64,000 bases of DNA from an uncultured Clostridia bacterium (GCA_944380725.1 CALWIK010000020.1:124001-188000); one strand, 5' to 3'. Positions 33,815 to 43,370 are shown, numbered from the stretch's first letter. Numbers and translations: made by a program. Notes: a model not told the origin generated them from the sequence alone.

Positions 33815-34195
33815 CTATAATATATTCTGAATAGATGGAAATTCTGTATCTTTTAAATGATTCAATTGAGATTTAGCAATTTCACATTCAACAAAAAAAT
33901 CTTCTATTTGTTGTTGATGCAAACTTGCCTTTAGACTTATTATGGATTGACTAATATCTTCAAGTCTATCATGATTAATAAATGTAGAAATAAACGCTTG
34001 TTGTTCTTGCCACTTAATATTTATGTCGTTAGCTAGCTGCAAGGCTTTATCAATGTTTTTATTATTAGCATTTTGTATAATATAATTAATATCTTGTGTA
34101 AAGTTATTAACCGTGTTATTGAGAAAGATAGTTTCTATTAAGCAAGCTCCTATTGTTAAAAAAAATAAAATTATCGACGTAATAAAGCGTTTCAT
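33815..34195 (-). CDS. DUF4363 family protein
   Basis: A 126-residue protein with one N-terminal membrane segment (FITSIILFFLTIGACLIETIF) and a helical, probably extracytoplasmic domain (KALQLANDINIKWQEQQAFISTF; last residues FPSIQNIL). The pattern and its overlap with a DUF421 gene identify DUF4363, a clostridial family without known function. Its start overlaps the stop of the upstream DUF421 gene by four bases, so the pair is translated together and probably works as a membrane complex. Confidence 0.75.
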   Translation of the reverse strand: MKRFITSIILFFLTIGACLIETIFLNNTVNNFTQDINYIIQNANNKNIDKALQLANDINIKWQEQQAFISTFINHDRLEDISQSIISLKASLHQQQIEDFFVECEIAKSQLNHLKDTEFPSIQNIL

Positions 34196-34869
34196 TTTAA
34201 ATCCTCTTTTTTTATGATATTAAAATTTTTACTTTTGTCAGCAGTCATGATAAAAACGTCTTTTAATGCTAAGTTTTTTTCTTTAAGCACATTTTGTACC
34301 CAATTTTTTGTTAGATTGCATAGTGAAAGTGACGATTCTGAAATTTCGCCATCGCTAATTACAACTGTTTCTAGCTCTTGAGCAGAAATTTTTAAACCAA
34401 GCATACCAGCATCAACTTGCTGTTTGTTTGGTTTTTTCATTATACTTAATTGACCGTTTGTTTCTATAATTGCAAAATCTACATCTTCTAATTTAAAAAT
34501 ATTTAGCTGACGCAATTGCTCAAATAGATCCTCTGTACTCATGCGTAGTTCTTTCATCACTTTTTGATTTATTTTTCCGTGATTTATAATTATTAGTGGA
34601 TTGCCGCATATAAATTTTCTAAATTTGCAACTTTTTAACATAATATTCGATAAAACAATCTCACAAACAACTAATACTATAATGGGAATAAGACCAGTAA
34701 ATAATGGTATACTCGCATTTTGCATGGGTATGGAGGCTATGTTTGAAATTAAAAAAGTAACAACTAGTTCGGATGTTTGCAAATCACTTATCTGTCTCTT
34801 TCCCATTAGACGGATAGCAACGATTATTAGAGCATAAAGTAGAAGGGTTCTAATTAACGAAATTATCAT
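34192..34869 (-). CDS. DUF421/YetF family membrane protein
   Basis: A 225-residue protein with three N-terminal membrane helices (to about residue 80), including RLMGKRQISDLQTSELVVTFLISNIAS, the family hallmark. The cytoplasmic YetF-type C-terminal domain follows (GNPLIIINHGKINQKVMKEL, STEDLFEQLRQLNIFKLEDVDFAIIETNG). In spore formers, SpoVA-linked and YetF proteins of this family are associated with spore germination or membrane properties, but the function is not settled. It is divergent from the germinant-receptor operon, which lies 100 bases away. Confidence 0.82.
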   Translation of the reverse strand: MIISLIRTLLLYALIIVAIRLMGKRQISDLQTSELVVTFLISNIASIPMQNASIPLFTGLIPIIVLVVCEIVLSNIMLKSCKFRKFICGNPLIIINHGKINQKVMKELRMSTEDLFEQLRQLNIFKLEDVDFAIIETNGQLSIMKKPNKQQVDAGMLGLKISAQELETVVISDGEISESSLSLCNLTKNWVQNVLKEKNLALKDVFIMTADKSKNFNIIKKEDLK

Positions 34870-34969
34870 ATTTTATCACCAAAATTATTTTTTACTGTAT
34901 TTGTTAAAAATATGCAAATCCGTATAATTTATCAAAAACTTGTAAATCATTAATAAGGGGTGCTTTTAT

Positions 34970-36496
34970 ATGATAAAATTTTTTAAAAACCTAATATCTA
35001 AATATGAAATTCAGAACGAAGCCGAATTTGTTGATCATGAAAAAGAAAATAAACAGTCGTTATTTGATTCATTAAAAAAAAATTTAGAAAATTTCAAAAA
35101 TTCTTTTGATGAAAGTGCAGACCTTACAATAAGACCAATAAAAGTATTAAATACCAATGCAGCTATAATTACAATGGAAGGTATGATAAATAAGGAAACT
35201 TTTGCAACCAGTGTAATGAATCCAATAGTTTATGCATTTGAAAAAGAAAATTTAACTAGCAGCGAAAAGTTAGAATATATAAAAAATAATATCTTGACAA
35301 TAAGTGAACAAATTGACGTTGAAACATTTGATGATTCGTTTAAACTTATTATGTCTGGTTTTGCACTTTTAATTTTTGACGGATGTAAAAAAGCGTTAGC
35401 TATTGGTGTGCAAGGCTTTAATTTTAGAAGCATTTCTGAACCAGAAACAGAAGTGATGCAAAAAGGATCTAAAGAAGGTTTTGTAGAAGCTATTAGAATA
35501 AATTTAACTATGATTAGAAGAAGGATCAAAAACCCTAAACTTAAATTTGAATTTTTATCCTGCGGTAATACAAGTTTAACTGATATATGCTTATGTTATA
35601 TAAAGGACATTGTTTCGGATAAAATTTTGCAAGAACTTAAGAAAAGAATTTCTAAAGTAAATTTACAAAATGTTTTAGCTGCAGAATATCTAGTGCCATA
35701 TATTGAAGAAAAAGGTGATTTGTCTTTTTTTAGCAGTGTAGGTTTTTCAGAACGTCCAGACACAGTCTGCGGAAAAATTGCTGAGGGAAGAATTGCGATC
35801 TTAGTGGATGGGACTCCAACGGCATTAATAGTTCCTTACTTATTTATAGAATATTTTCAAACAATCGATGATTATGCAGAACGTCCATATTTTGCAACTT
35901 TAACTAGGTGGTTAAAATATCTGTCTTTTTTTATAGCAACACTACTTCCAGGTCTATACGTGGCATTAGCTGTATTTAACCCGGAAGTTTTTCCCGATAG
36001 ATTAATAAGTAAAATTGCTTATTCTATAGCTGGAACACCATTTCCTCTAATGTTAGAAACATTAATTATACACTTTATATATGAAATCATGAGAGAAGCA
36101 GGGCTTAGATTGCCTCGTCCATTAGGACATGCAGTTAGTATAGTTGGTGGTTTAGTTATAGGAGAAACCGCAGTGAATGCAGGTTTAATAGGGGCTCCAA
36201 CTTTAATGGTGGTAGCGTTGACTGCAATTTCTTCTTATGTTATTCCTAACCTTTATGAGCCGACTGCAATTTTGAGGCTTATATTTATTTTAGTCGGAGG
36301 CATTCTTGGAATTTGGGGAGTAATGCTGTTGTTTTCAGTATTAATTGTAAATATCTGCTCAAAATCAAATTTTGGAATTCCCTTTGCATCTCCTATTGCA
36401 CCTTTTGATTTTTATAGTATGAGAGATGTTATTACGAGAGTAAGCTGGAAAACTCTTTCTAAAAAAAATAAAACCATACAAAATATGCCACATTAA
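34970..36496 (+). CDS. gerA: Spore germinant receptor subunit A
   Basis: A 508-residue GerA-family subunit located in the spore inner membrane. The N-terminal hydrophilic domain of about 250 residues contains RTNLTMIRRRIKNPKLKFE-like sequence typical of the family. The C-terminal domain has four to five membrane helices, with PYFATLTRWLKYLSFFIATLLPGLYVAL and RLPRPLGHAVSIVGGLVIGE as conserved parts. Start: ATG after AAGGGGTG. It heads a gerA-gerB-gerC operon, the standard tricistronic receptor; such operons are usually transcribed by sigma-G in the forespore, though I could not fix such a promoter here. Confidence 0.94.
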   Translation: MIKFFKNLISKYEIQNEAEFVDHEKENKQSLFDSLKKNLENFKNSFDESADLTIRPIKVLNTNAAIITMEGMINKETFATSVMNPIVYAFEKENLTSSEKLEYIKNNILTISEQIDVETFDDSFKLIMSGFALLIFDGCKKALAIGVQGFNFRSISEPETEVMQKGSKEGFVEAIRINLTMIRRRIKNPKLKFEFLSCGNTSLTDICLCYIKDIVSDKILQELKKRISKVNLQNVLAAEYLVPYIEEKGDLSFFSSVGFSERPDTVCGKIAEGRIAILVDGTPTALIVPYLFIEYFQTIDDYAERPYFATLTRWLKYLSFFIATLLPGLYVALAVFNPEVFPDRLISKIAYSIAGTPFPLMLETLIIHFIYEIMREAGLRLPRPLGHAVSIVGGLVIGETAVNAGLIGAPTLMVVALTAISSYVIPNLYEPTAILRLIFILVGGILGIWGVMLLFSVLIVNICSKSNFGIPFASPIAPFDFYSMRDVITRVSWKTLSKKNKTIQNMPH

Positions 36497-36510
36497 AAAA
36501 GGAGCTTATA

Positions 36511-37593
36511 ATGGAAAGAAAAAATATTGTAACTGCACCACAATTATTTTCACTATTTTTTTTATGTAATATCATTATTGGAATAACATATAATTTGCCT
36601 ATGGCTAAAAGCATAGGTATATTAGATCATATCTTGTCTGCTATAGCAGCTCTTTTTATAAATATTTTACTTATTTTCCCAATATATAAAATTTATAAAA
36701 TAAATCCAAACATAAATATTGTAGATAATTGTATCAAAAATTTTAAAAAAATTGGAATCATATTTTTAATAATTTATGGAGTGTACTATATATTTGTTTG
36801 TTGCTATATGTTATCGCTATTTAATATTTTTGTTCGTGACATTGTAGATCCAGATATCTCACTATTTATGCTCACTTTTTGTGTAATTTTAGGTTCCTCT
36901 TATGCTGCCTGCAAAGGTATAGAAGGAATTGCTAGAGCGTGCAGTATAATATTATTTATTATTTGTCTTGCTATAGTTTTTATAATTTTTACAATAATAC
37001 CACAAATCGATTTTATGAATTATACTCCTCTATTATTTAATGGGCCAAATGATTTCATAAATGGCATATTTTATTTAACTTCATTATCTTTTTACATTCC
37101 TTTGGCTGCGACACTTTTGCCGGTTGTAAAATCTGGTGCAAAAAAAGTATTAATTGCCACGAATACAGTTACTTATATCCTGTTTGCAATTGTTATTATA
37201 ATAATAGCAGGAGCATTAGGAGATTATTTGAAAACTCAGACCTTCCAAATTTATGAAGCAACTAGTACGGCCGAGATTGGCGTATTTAAACGATTAGATG
37301 CAATATATCTTGGAATTTTCACTTCTGGCTTATTTATAACAGTTTCATTATTTCTATTTGCATTTTTTTTAGTAATAAAGAAAATTCTAGGAGTAAAAAG
37401 GAATAAATTAATAATTTTTTTTGCAGATATTTTTTTACTTGTTATAAGTTTAATTTTACCTGAATTTGAAGAGATTTCGTGCTTTTTTTATGATACTAAA
37501 TTTATTTTTGTTTTTACGTTTTTAACTTCTTTTGTTATTCCTACAACAATTTTATTAAAGTACAAACTAAACTTGAAATGGAGAAACGATTAA
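36511..37593 (+). CDS. gerB: Spore germinant receptor subunit B (permease-like)
   Basis: A 360-residue APC-superfamily membrane protein with ten predicted hydrophobic segments. The family pattern appears at the start (TAPQLFSLFFLCNIIIGITY) and in GIARACSIILFIICLAIVF. In the GerA system this subunit binds the germinant in the spore inner membrane. It begins 15 bases after gerA with AAAGGAG and its TAA stop shares a base with the gerC start (TAATG). Confidence 0.9.
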   Translation: MERKNIVTAPQLFSLFFLCNIIIGITYNLPMAKSIGILDHILSAIAALFINILLIFPIYKIYKINPNINIVDNCIKNFKKIGIIFLIIYGVYYIFVCCYMLSLFNIFVRDIVDPDISLFMLTFCVILGSSYAACKGIEGIARACSIILFIICLAIVFIIFTIIPQIDFMNYTPLLFNGPNDFINGIFYLTSLSFYIPLAATLLPVVKSGAKKVLIATNTVTYILFAIVIIIIAGALGDYLKTQTFQIYEATSTAEIGVFKRLDAIYLGIFTSGLFITVSLFLFAFFLVIKKILGVKRNKLIIFFADIFLLVISLILPEFEEISCFFYDTKFIFVFTFLTSFVIPTTILLKYKLNLKWRND

Positions 37594-38702
37594 TGAAAGT
37601 TAAAAATATGTTTATTTTATTAGAACTAATTTTAGTCTGTTTTCTGCCTGGCTGTAGTAAAGTTTCCGGGTTAGACGAACAACTAATTGTTTATGGAATA
37701 GGTATAGATAATTCAGAGGGTATTTATGAATTGAGTGTGCAAGCTATTGACATTAAAAATAATTCTGAGTCAAGCTCTAAAGAAGCACAAAAAAAATTAA
37801 CAACTATTAGTTCCAAAGCACCCAGCTTAATTGAAGCTGAAAAACAAATTGAGAATCAGTCTGGCAAAAAGATGCTCTATTCTCATGCATTAATTTTGAT
37901 TATTGGAGAACAGACGGCTAAAAATGGAATAACAGATATTGTAAAATTTTTTTCAACAAATCATAAATTGAGACCAACCGTAGAAGTTTTAATATCTAAT
38001 ATTTCTGCAAAAGATATTTTAGCAAATGAAAAAGGAGAAAATAACTCAGAGGATATCTTAGCTTTAACTAAAGTTGGAAAAGAAAATAACGATGCAATTA
38101 ATTCTAATTTAAGATATATTTTAGGCGACATTAATGATAATTTAAAAGCTGAAAAAGTTTGGTATTTGGAATATAATGAAGGTCAAATGTGTTGCGAAAA
38201 AATTTCTATTTTAAAAAATAGCAAGTTAATAAATATTCTTGACGATGATGATACAAAAGGCGCTATATTGTGTTTTGGAAAAGCCAAAAATATTTGTGAT
38301 AACATAAAAATAAATGACAAAGAAATCTATTATGAAATAAACAAAGCAAAAGCAAACATAAATTTTTCAGTTGAAAAAGGTAAGCCAATATTTTATGTAA
38401 GTGTATTAGTTACAATGAATCTATATAACTTAGATAATAATATTTCTAATGAAGAAGTAAAACCTTTAATAGAAAAAAGATTAAGCAACTTAATAAAAAA
38501 TACAATTAATTTTTGCATAAAAGAAAATAACTGCGACATTTTTAATTTTAATAAGCATATTATTAAAGCAAATGCTGATTTTTTTAAGGCAAACTTAAAT
38601 CGAATTGAAAATATTGTTGCTTCTGCTGAGTATGATATTAATGTTAGTACGAAAATAAGATATTTGGGTCCCAACCAAGATATATCTGCTTTAGTCTATT
38701 AA
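37593..38702 (+). CDS. gerC: Spore germinant receptor subunit C (Ger(x)C lipoprotein)
   Basis: A 369-residue lipoprotein. The signal peptide ends in the lipobox FLPGC (Cys at about residue 21). The mature part has the Ger(x)C pattern: LIVYGIGIDNSEGIYELSVQ, then GKKMLYSHALILIIGEQTAK for domain 1, and IKENNCDIF followed by ANLNRIE for domain 3. I start at ATG 37593, overlapping the gerB stop, because ATGGAGAAA upstream can serve as Shine-Dalgarno; an in-frame ATG at 37578 lies inside that site. Confidence 0.9.
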   Translation: MKVKNMFILLELILVCFLPGCSKVSGLDEQLIVYGIGIDNSEGIYELSVQAIDIKNNSESSSKEAQKKLTTISSKAPSLIEAEKQIENQSGKKMLYSHALILIIGEQTAKNGITDIVKFFSTNHKLRPTVEVLISNISAKDILANEKGENNSEDILALTKVGKENNDAINSNLRYILGDINDNLKAEKVWYLEYNEGQMCCEKISILKNSKLINILDDDDTKGAILCFGKAKNICDNIKINDKEIYYEINKAKANINFSVEKGKPIFYVSVLVTMNLYNLDNNISNEEVKPLIEKRLSNLIKNTINFCIKENNCDIFNFNKHIIKANADFFKANLNRIENIVASAEYDINVSTKIRYLGPNQDISALVY

Positions 38703-38714
38703 AAAATACTATTG

Positions 38715-38743
38715 TTGAAAATAATCGTGGTCTACGATATAAT
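38715..38743 (+). promoter_or_regulatory. sigma-A promoter of the hprK cluster
   Basis: TTGAAA (38715-38720), 17-base spacer, TATAAT (38738-38743). Confidence 0.72.
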
Positions 38744-38785
38744 AATTTTATGATAATAATCAAGATAAAGGCAGATGAATAATCC

Positions 38786-39754
38786 ATGTCGACCAGTTTT
38801 TCAGTATCTTTGACAAATATTATAAATGAGTTATCTCTTAACATTACGTTTATGCCGGAAGATCCAGATAAAATCCTGATTTCTTCTAAAAATGTTAACC
38901 GTTTAGGTTTAGAGTTGACTGGTTTTTTTGATTTTTTTAACAATAAAAGATTAGTTATAATGGGTCGAACTGAAAATTCTTATTTATCTGGTTTAAGTTG
39001 TGACGAACGCTATAAAATAATGAATGGAATTTTCTCCTATAAACCTCCTGCAGTTATAATTACAAGAAATTTGGAGCCGTATCCAGAACTTATTAAAGCT
39101 GCAAAGAAAAATCTTATCCCGGTATTAAGAACAACTGAGAATACATCAAATTTTATCTCTAATATAGTAGAATTTTTAGATGTTAAGTTAGCGCCCAGAA
39201 TTACTAGACATGGAGTCTTAGTAGAAGTGTATGGACAGGGAGTATATATTATTGGTGACAGTGGTGTAGGAAAAAGTGAAACTGCAATAGAATTAATTCA
39301 AAGAGGACATCGACTTGTTGCTGATGATTCTGTCCAAATTCGAAAAATTAACGATAAAAAATTAATGGGTTCTGCGCCTAAAAATCTGCGCCATTTTATA
39401 GAGTTGCGTGGAGTTGGCATTATAAATGCAAGACGGCTTTTTGGTATGGGCGCTATAAAAGTAACTCAAGAGATTGATTTGATTGTAAACTTGGAACTAT
39501 GGGACAGTTCTAAAATTTACGATAGAATGGGTATGGAAAATGAATATGCGAAAATATTAGATGTAAATATTCCAATTGTTACAATTCCAGTAACACCTGG
39601 CCGAAATCTAGCTATTATTATAGAAGTAGCTGCAATGAATAATAGGCAGAAAAAAATGGGGTATAACGCAGCAAAAGAACTATTAGATGGTTTAGGAATG
39701 GATTATTCTGGTAGTGATGAAGTTTCTGGAAATCAGATTACTTTAAATATTTAA
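38786..39754 (+). CDS. hprK: HPr kinase/phosphorylase
   Basis: Phosphorylates HPr on Ser46 and reverses it with phosphate, controlling carbon catabolite repression in Firmicutes. 322 residues. The C-terminal catalytic domain has the P-loop GDSGVGKSETAIELIQRGH, then LVADDSVQI and the HprK signature ELRGVGIINARRLFGMGAI. The end has the conserved capping region. Presence implies a PTS-type or at least HPr-based carbon sensing. Followed by murB, rapZ and whiA in the same direction. Confidence 0.96.
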   Translation: MSTSFSVSLTNIINELSLNITFMPEDPDKILISSKNVNRLGLELTGFFDFFNNKRLVIMGRTENSYLSGLSCDERYKIMNGIFSYKPPAVIITRNLEPYPELIKAAKKNLIPVLRTTENTSNFISNIVEFLDVKLAPRITRHGVLVEVYGQGVYIIGDSGVGKSETAIELIQRGHRLVADDSVQIRKINDKKLMGSAPKNLRHFIELRGVGIINARRLFGMGAIKVTQEIDLIVNLELWDSSKIYDRMGMENEYAKILDVNIPIVTIPVTPGRNLAIIIEVAAMNNRQKKMGYNAAKELLDGLGMDYSGSDEVSGNQITLNI

Positions 39755-39814
39755 TATCCAATTTTTATAAAAAAAGGAATGAAAATTTATTATCATCTTT
39801 TTTGTGGAGGATCT

Positions 39815-40735
39815 ATGTACAACCATGAAAAAATATTAAAGATAATCTCAAGTTTAAACTTGAATGTTTTATGTAATGAACCAATGTGTAATCATACTTC
39901 TTTTAAGATAGGTGGTAAAGCCGATTTTTTTGTAACTATAGATTCGGTGAATACTTTAAAACAACTTATCGAGATTTTAAATGATTTAAAAATTAATTTT
40001 TTTTTGATTGGCAACGGATCAAATTTACTAGTAAGTGATTGTGGATTTCGTGGAGTTATAATTAAACTTGGAAGTGATTTTAGAAAAATAAAATTAATTG
40101 ACGATGAAACTATTGAATGTGGCGCTAGTGCTCTACTTGCAAAATTGTGTACTTTTGCACAACAAAATTCTCTTTGTGGCTTGGAATTTGCTTATGGTAT
40201 TCCTGGCTCTGTTGGTGGAGCTGTATTTATGAATGCTGGAGCTTATGAAAGTGAAATTAAAAATGTTATTATTTCTGCTAAAAGTATTAATTATTTTGGA
40301 GAAACAATCAACAGAAACATTGATAATATGGAGCTTTCTTATAGGACTAGTGTTTATAAGAAAGTTGATGAAGTTATTTTGTCTGCAAAGTTTAAACTAA
40401 AAAAAGGTGATAAAATACATATAAAACAAAAAATGAATGATTTTGTGAAAAGAAGAAAAGAAAAACAACCACTTGAATACCCCAGTGCGGGAAGTATCTT
40501 TAAACGTCCGGTTGGAAATTTCGCAGGAACTTTAATTCAAAGTTGTGGACTTAAAGGAAAACAAATCGGAGATGCGATGGTAAGTCCAAAACACTGTGGG
40601 TTTATAATTAATACCGGAAAAGCAACGTGCTCTGATGTTGTTAAATTAATTGACCATATTAAGGCTGTTGTGTTTGAGAAAACAGATATTGTGCTTGAAT
40701 GTGAAGTCGAAACTATTGGAGACGTTTCTTATTAA
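39815..40735 (+). CDS. murB: UDP-N-acetylenolpyruvoylglucosamine reductase
   Basis: FAD enzyme giving UDP-MurNAc, the second committed step of peptidoglycan precursor synthesis. 306 residues. FAD-binding domain motifs FLIGNGSNLLVSDCGFRG and GIPGSVGGAVFMNAGAY; catalytic Ser in YPSAGSIFKRP; C-terminal Glu in VLECEVETIG. It lacks the extra tyrosine loop of E. coli MurB, so it is the type II form. I start at ATG 39815 with GTGGAGG seven bases upstream, not at an in-frame ATG 36 bases earlier. Confidence 0.96.
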   Translation: MYNHEKILKIISSLNLNVLCNEPMCNHTSFKIGGKADFFVTIDSVNTLKQLIEILNDLKINFFLIGNGSNLLVSDCGFRGVIIKLGSDFRKIKLIDDETIECGASALLAKLCTFAQQNSLCGLEFAYGIPGSVGGAVFMNAGAYESEIKNVIISAKSINYFGETINRNIDNMELSYRTSVYKKVDEVILSAKFKLKKGDKIHIKQKMNDFVKRRKEKQPLEYPSAGSIFKRPVGNFAGTLIQSCGLKGKQIGDAMVSPKHCGFIINTGKATCSDVVKLIDHIKAVVFEKTDIVLECEVETIGDVSY

Positions 40736-40755
40736 ATTGAAAGGACTGTTTTATA

Positions 40756-41619
40756 GTGGATTTTCTTATTGTAACTGGATTATCTGGTGCAGGAAAAACT
40801 CAGGCGTTACATACTCTTGAAGATATTGGTTACTATTGTGTGGACAATATTCCCAGTAAATTAATTTCTACATTTTATGATCTTTGTAAAAAATCTTCGG
40901 ACAAAAGTATGCAAAAAGTTGCTGTTGTTGTAGATATTCGTGGAGAAAATATAGGCAGCGCTTCTTTTGAACCCATAGAAAAGTTAAAAACAAATGGGAA
41001 AAATTATAAAATGTTATTTCTTGATGCCAAGGATGATATTCTAATTGGTAGGTATAATGAAACAAGAAGGAAGCATCCTCTATCTGAAAATTATAATGGT
41101 TCGGTGCAAAAGGCTATAAAATTTGAGAGACAATTATTAAACTCAATAAAAAACTCATCAGATTATTTAATTGATACATCATTTTTGTCGCCAACACAGC
41201 TAAAAAAGCGTTTGGCTTCTATATTTTTAAATAATTCTTCTAGCGCTATGACTATAACTTGTATGTCTTTTGGATTTAAATATGGTATTCCTACCGAAGC
41301 GGATTTAGTTTTTGATGTTAGATGTTTAGCTAACCCTTATTATATAGAAGAAATGCGTAATTTGACAGGTTTGGATGCCTCGGTTAGAGATTATGTTATG
41401 AAAAGTAATGCAACTAAAGGTTTTGTTGATAGGGCTCTTTCACTTATTGATTACATGCTACCGTTATATTATAATGAAGGAAAAAGTCAACTGGTGATCG
41501 CGATTGGATGCACTGGAGGGAAACACCGCTCTGTGGCACTTGCACAATTCTTGTATAATCATCTATTGGATAAGCAACATAAGGTTATTATTAATCATCG
41601 TGATATAAACAAAAGTTAG
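40756..41619 (+). CDS. rapZ: RapZ/YvcJ nucleotide-binding protein
   Basis: A 287-residue P-loop protein. Walker A is at the N-terminus (IVTGLSGAGKTQALHTLED), followed by YYCVDNIPSKLI; the C-terminal half holds DVRCLANPYYIEEMRNLTGLD and IAIGCTGGKHRSVALAQ. In proteobacteria RapZ adapts RNase E to small RNAs controlling glmS. In Firmicutes YvcJ hydrolyses nucleotides, affects competence, and its RNA role is unproven. GTG start after AAAGGA. It precedes whiA directly; the yvcK gene usually between them in Firmicutes is missing. Confidence 0.94.
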   Translation: MDFLIVTGLSGAGKTQALHTLEDIGYYCVDNIPSKLISTFYDLCKKSSDKSMQKVAVVVDIRGENIGSASFEPIEKLKTNGKNYKMLFLDAKDDILIGRYNETRRKHPLSENYNGSVQKAIKFERQLLNSIKNSSDYLIDTSFLSPTQLKKRLASIFLNNSSSAMTITCMSFGFKYGIPTEADLVFDVRCLANPYYIEEMRNLTGLDASVRDYVMKSNATKGFVDRALSLIDYMLPLYYNEGKSQLVIAIGCTGGKHRSVALAQFLYNHLLDKQHKVIINHRDINKS

Positions 41620-41645
41620 CTAATTTTTAGTTATAGGGGATTTAT

Positions 41646-42569
41646 ATGACATTTTCCACAAAAATAAAACATGAATTATGTGAAAAAAGCAGACCGTTTA
41701 GTAATAACTCTATAAAGTTATTATATGGATTATTATTATTTTCGCGGAGCTTTAAAGTATCTAATATTTCTTTTTATACAGAAAATAAAGAAATTAGTGA
41801 TCTTGCTTCAGAATTAATAATGCAAAAATTTAATTGTATTGTAGATATAATTTCATCCGGGCGTAATTATGCTAAAAAAAATAAAGAAAATATAATTTTA
41901 AAAATACCTTATGAAAAAGATAGAAAAAATATTCTCAAAAGTTTTGGCTATTTGGAAGATAAAATAAACATAAAAATAAATACTAATTCATTAAAAACGA
42001 AAGAAGATACAAAGTTATTTTTAAGGGGCGTATTTCTCTCTTGTGGAAATTTAGCAAACCCTAAAAATGATTATCATCTAGAGTTTTCTGTTTCTTATAT
42101 GAATTTATGCAAAAGCTTGTTTGAATTAATAAATTCTATAGAAAATTTAAATTTTAAAGTTAAATCGACGGTTAGAAAAGGTAATTTTATAATCTATATT
42201 AAAAATAGTTCTAATATTATAGATTTTTTGACCTATATTGGTGCTAGCTTGAGTGCTATGGATTTAATGCAAATAAAAATGCTAAAAGAAGTGCGCAATT
42301 ATGTTAACCGGACGACTAACTTTGAAGCCGCAAATATAACTAAAATTGCCTCGGCAGCTACAACTCAAATAAAAGCTATAAAAAAAATAAAAAGGTCAGG
42401 ACGTTTTAATTATCTTGATGAAAATTTAAAGGAATTGGCCAATTTAAGAATTAAAAATCCAGAGATGTCTTTAAGAGAACTAGGCGAGAATTTATCTAAT
42501 CCAATTACTAGATCTAGCGTTAATCATAAAATGAAAAAACTTTTAAATATAAGCGAGAAATTTTTCTAA
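41646..42569 (+). CDS. whiA: DNA-binding protein WhiA
   Basis: A 307-residue regulator combining a degenerate LAGLIDADG homing-endonuclease fold (two copies, about residues 15-200, with LFLRGVFLSCGNLANPKNDYHL) and a C-terminal helix-turn-helix (ANLRIKNPEMSLRELGENL, then RSSVNHKMKKL). In actinobacteria it controls sporulation septation; in Firmicutes it affects cell division and chromosome segregation. Start: ATG after ATAGGGGA. Its 3' end runs to within nine bases of a hairpin that overlaps the cwlD ribosome binding site. Confidence 0.94.
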   Translation: MTFSTKIKHELCEKSRPFSNNSIKLLYGLLLFSRSFKVSNISFYTENKEISDLASELIMQKFNCIVDIISSGRNYAKKNKENIILKIPYEKDRKNILKSFGYLEDKINIKINTNSLKTKEDTKLFLRGVFLSCGNLANPKNDYHLEFSVSYMNLCKSLFELINSIENLNFKVKSTVRKGNFIIYIKNSSNIIDFLTYIGASLSAMDLMQIKMLKEVRNYVNRTTNFEAANITKIASAATTQIKAIKKIKRSGRFNYLDENLKELANLRIKNPEMSLRELGENLSNPITRSSVNHKMKKLLNISEKFF

Positions 42570-42577
42570 AAAAATAT

Positions 42578-42612
42578 CCACCTGCATAAGAGTTAATATG
42601 AGGTGGTTTTTT
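42578..42612 (+). terminator. Terminator-like hairpin overlapping the cwlD Shine-Dalgarno
   Basis: CCACCT (42578-42583) pairs with AGGTGG (42601-42606), followed at once by TTTTTT. The right arm is the cwlD Shine-Dalgarno and the T run abuts its TTG start, so the element could both end whiA transcripts and hide the cwlD ribosome binding site. Confidence 0.5.
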
Positions 42613-43333
42613 GAAAAAAATAAAAAGTGATCTGACGTTTTACACTTTGATGTTATTAGGATATATTATTTTTTCTGTGCTAATTTTAAATACTTATTTT
42701 TTTGCGACGTCTAAACAAACTATATCTGAATCTGGAATTTATTTTCCAACGATTGTAATAGACGCTGGACATGGCGGAATAGATAGTGGAGCTGTAGGAA
42801 TTAATAATGTGCTCGAAAAGGATATAAATTTACAAATAGCTTTAAAGCTAAAAGATCTGTTTGAAGTTTCTGGTTTTAATACGAAAATGACGAGAGATTT
42901 AGACGAATCTATACATAATCAAGATTCAAATACTATACGTTCTAAAAAGGTTTCGGACTTAAAAAATAGACTTAGTATAGTAAATGGGGATCTTAATAAT
43001 TTGCTTATAAGTATACATCAAAATAAATTTGAAGATGACAAATACAAGGGTGCACAGATTTTTTATTCTAAAAATAATCCATTAAGTAGAGAACTAGCAC
43101 AAAGTATGCAGGCTTCTTTTGAAGGACTTTTACAGAAGGATAATAAGAGAGAAATAAAACCCTCGCCAAAAGGTGTTTTTCTTTTAAATAAGTCTAATGT
43201 TCCGTCGATTGTAGTAGAATGTGGATTTTTATCCAACAGTGATGATGTTAAAAATCTGATAAATAATGATTACCAAAAAAAGGTTGCGTTCACCATTTTT
43301 TGTGGATTTTTAGATTATTGGCGTAAAGCTTAA
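42611..43333 (+). CDS. cwlD: N-acetylmuramoyl-L-alanine amidase CwlD
   Basis: A 240-residue Amidase_3 enzyme. It has an N-terminal signal-anchor (FYTLMLLGYIIFSVLILNTYF), zinc ligands in IDAGHGGIDSGAV (His), the Glu in LEKDINLQ and ISIHQNKF (His), and the catalytic Glu in VVECGFLSN. In spore formers CwlD removes stem peptides to allow muramic-delta-lactam formation in the cortex, needed for germination. The short size without cell-wall-binding repeats fits CwlD. TTG start after AGGTGG. Close to the germinant-receptor operon but separated by the hprK cluster. Confidence 0.88.
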   Translation: MKKIKSDLTFYTLMLLGYIIFSVLILNTYFFATSKQTISESGIYFPTIVIDAGHGGIDSGAVGINNVLEKDINLQIALKLKDLFEVSGFNTKMTRDLDESIHNQDSNTIRSKKVSDLKNRLSIVNGDLNNLLISIHQNKFEDDKYKGAQIFYSKNNPLSRELAQSMQASFEGLLQKDNKREIKPSPKGVFLLNKSNVPSIVVECGFLSNSDDVKNLINNDYQKKVAFTIFCGFLDYWRKA

Positions 43334-43370
43334 ATTAAACAGATGTAAAAAAATTTGGAGGTAAAATTTC

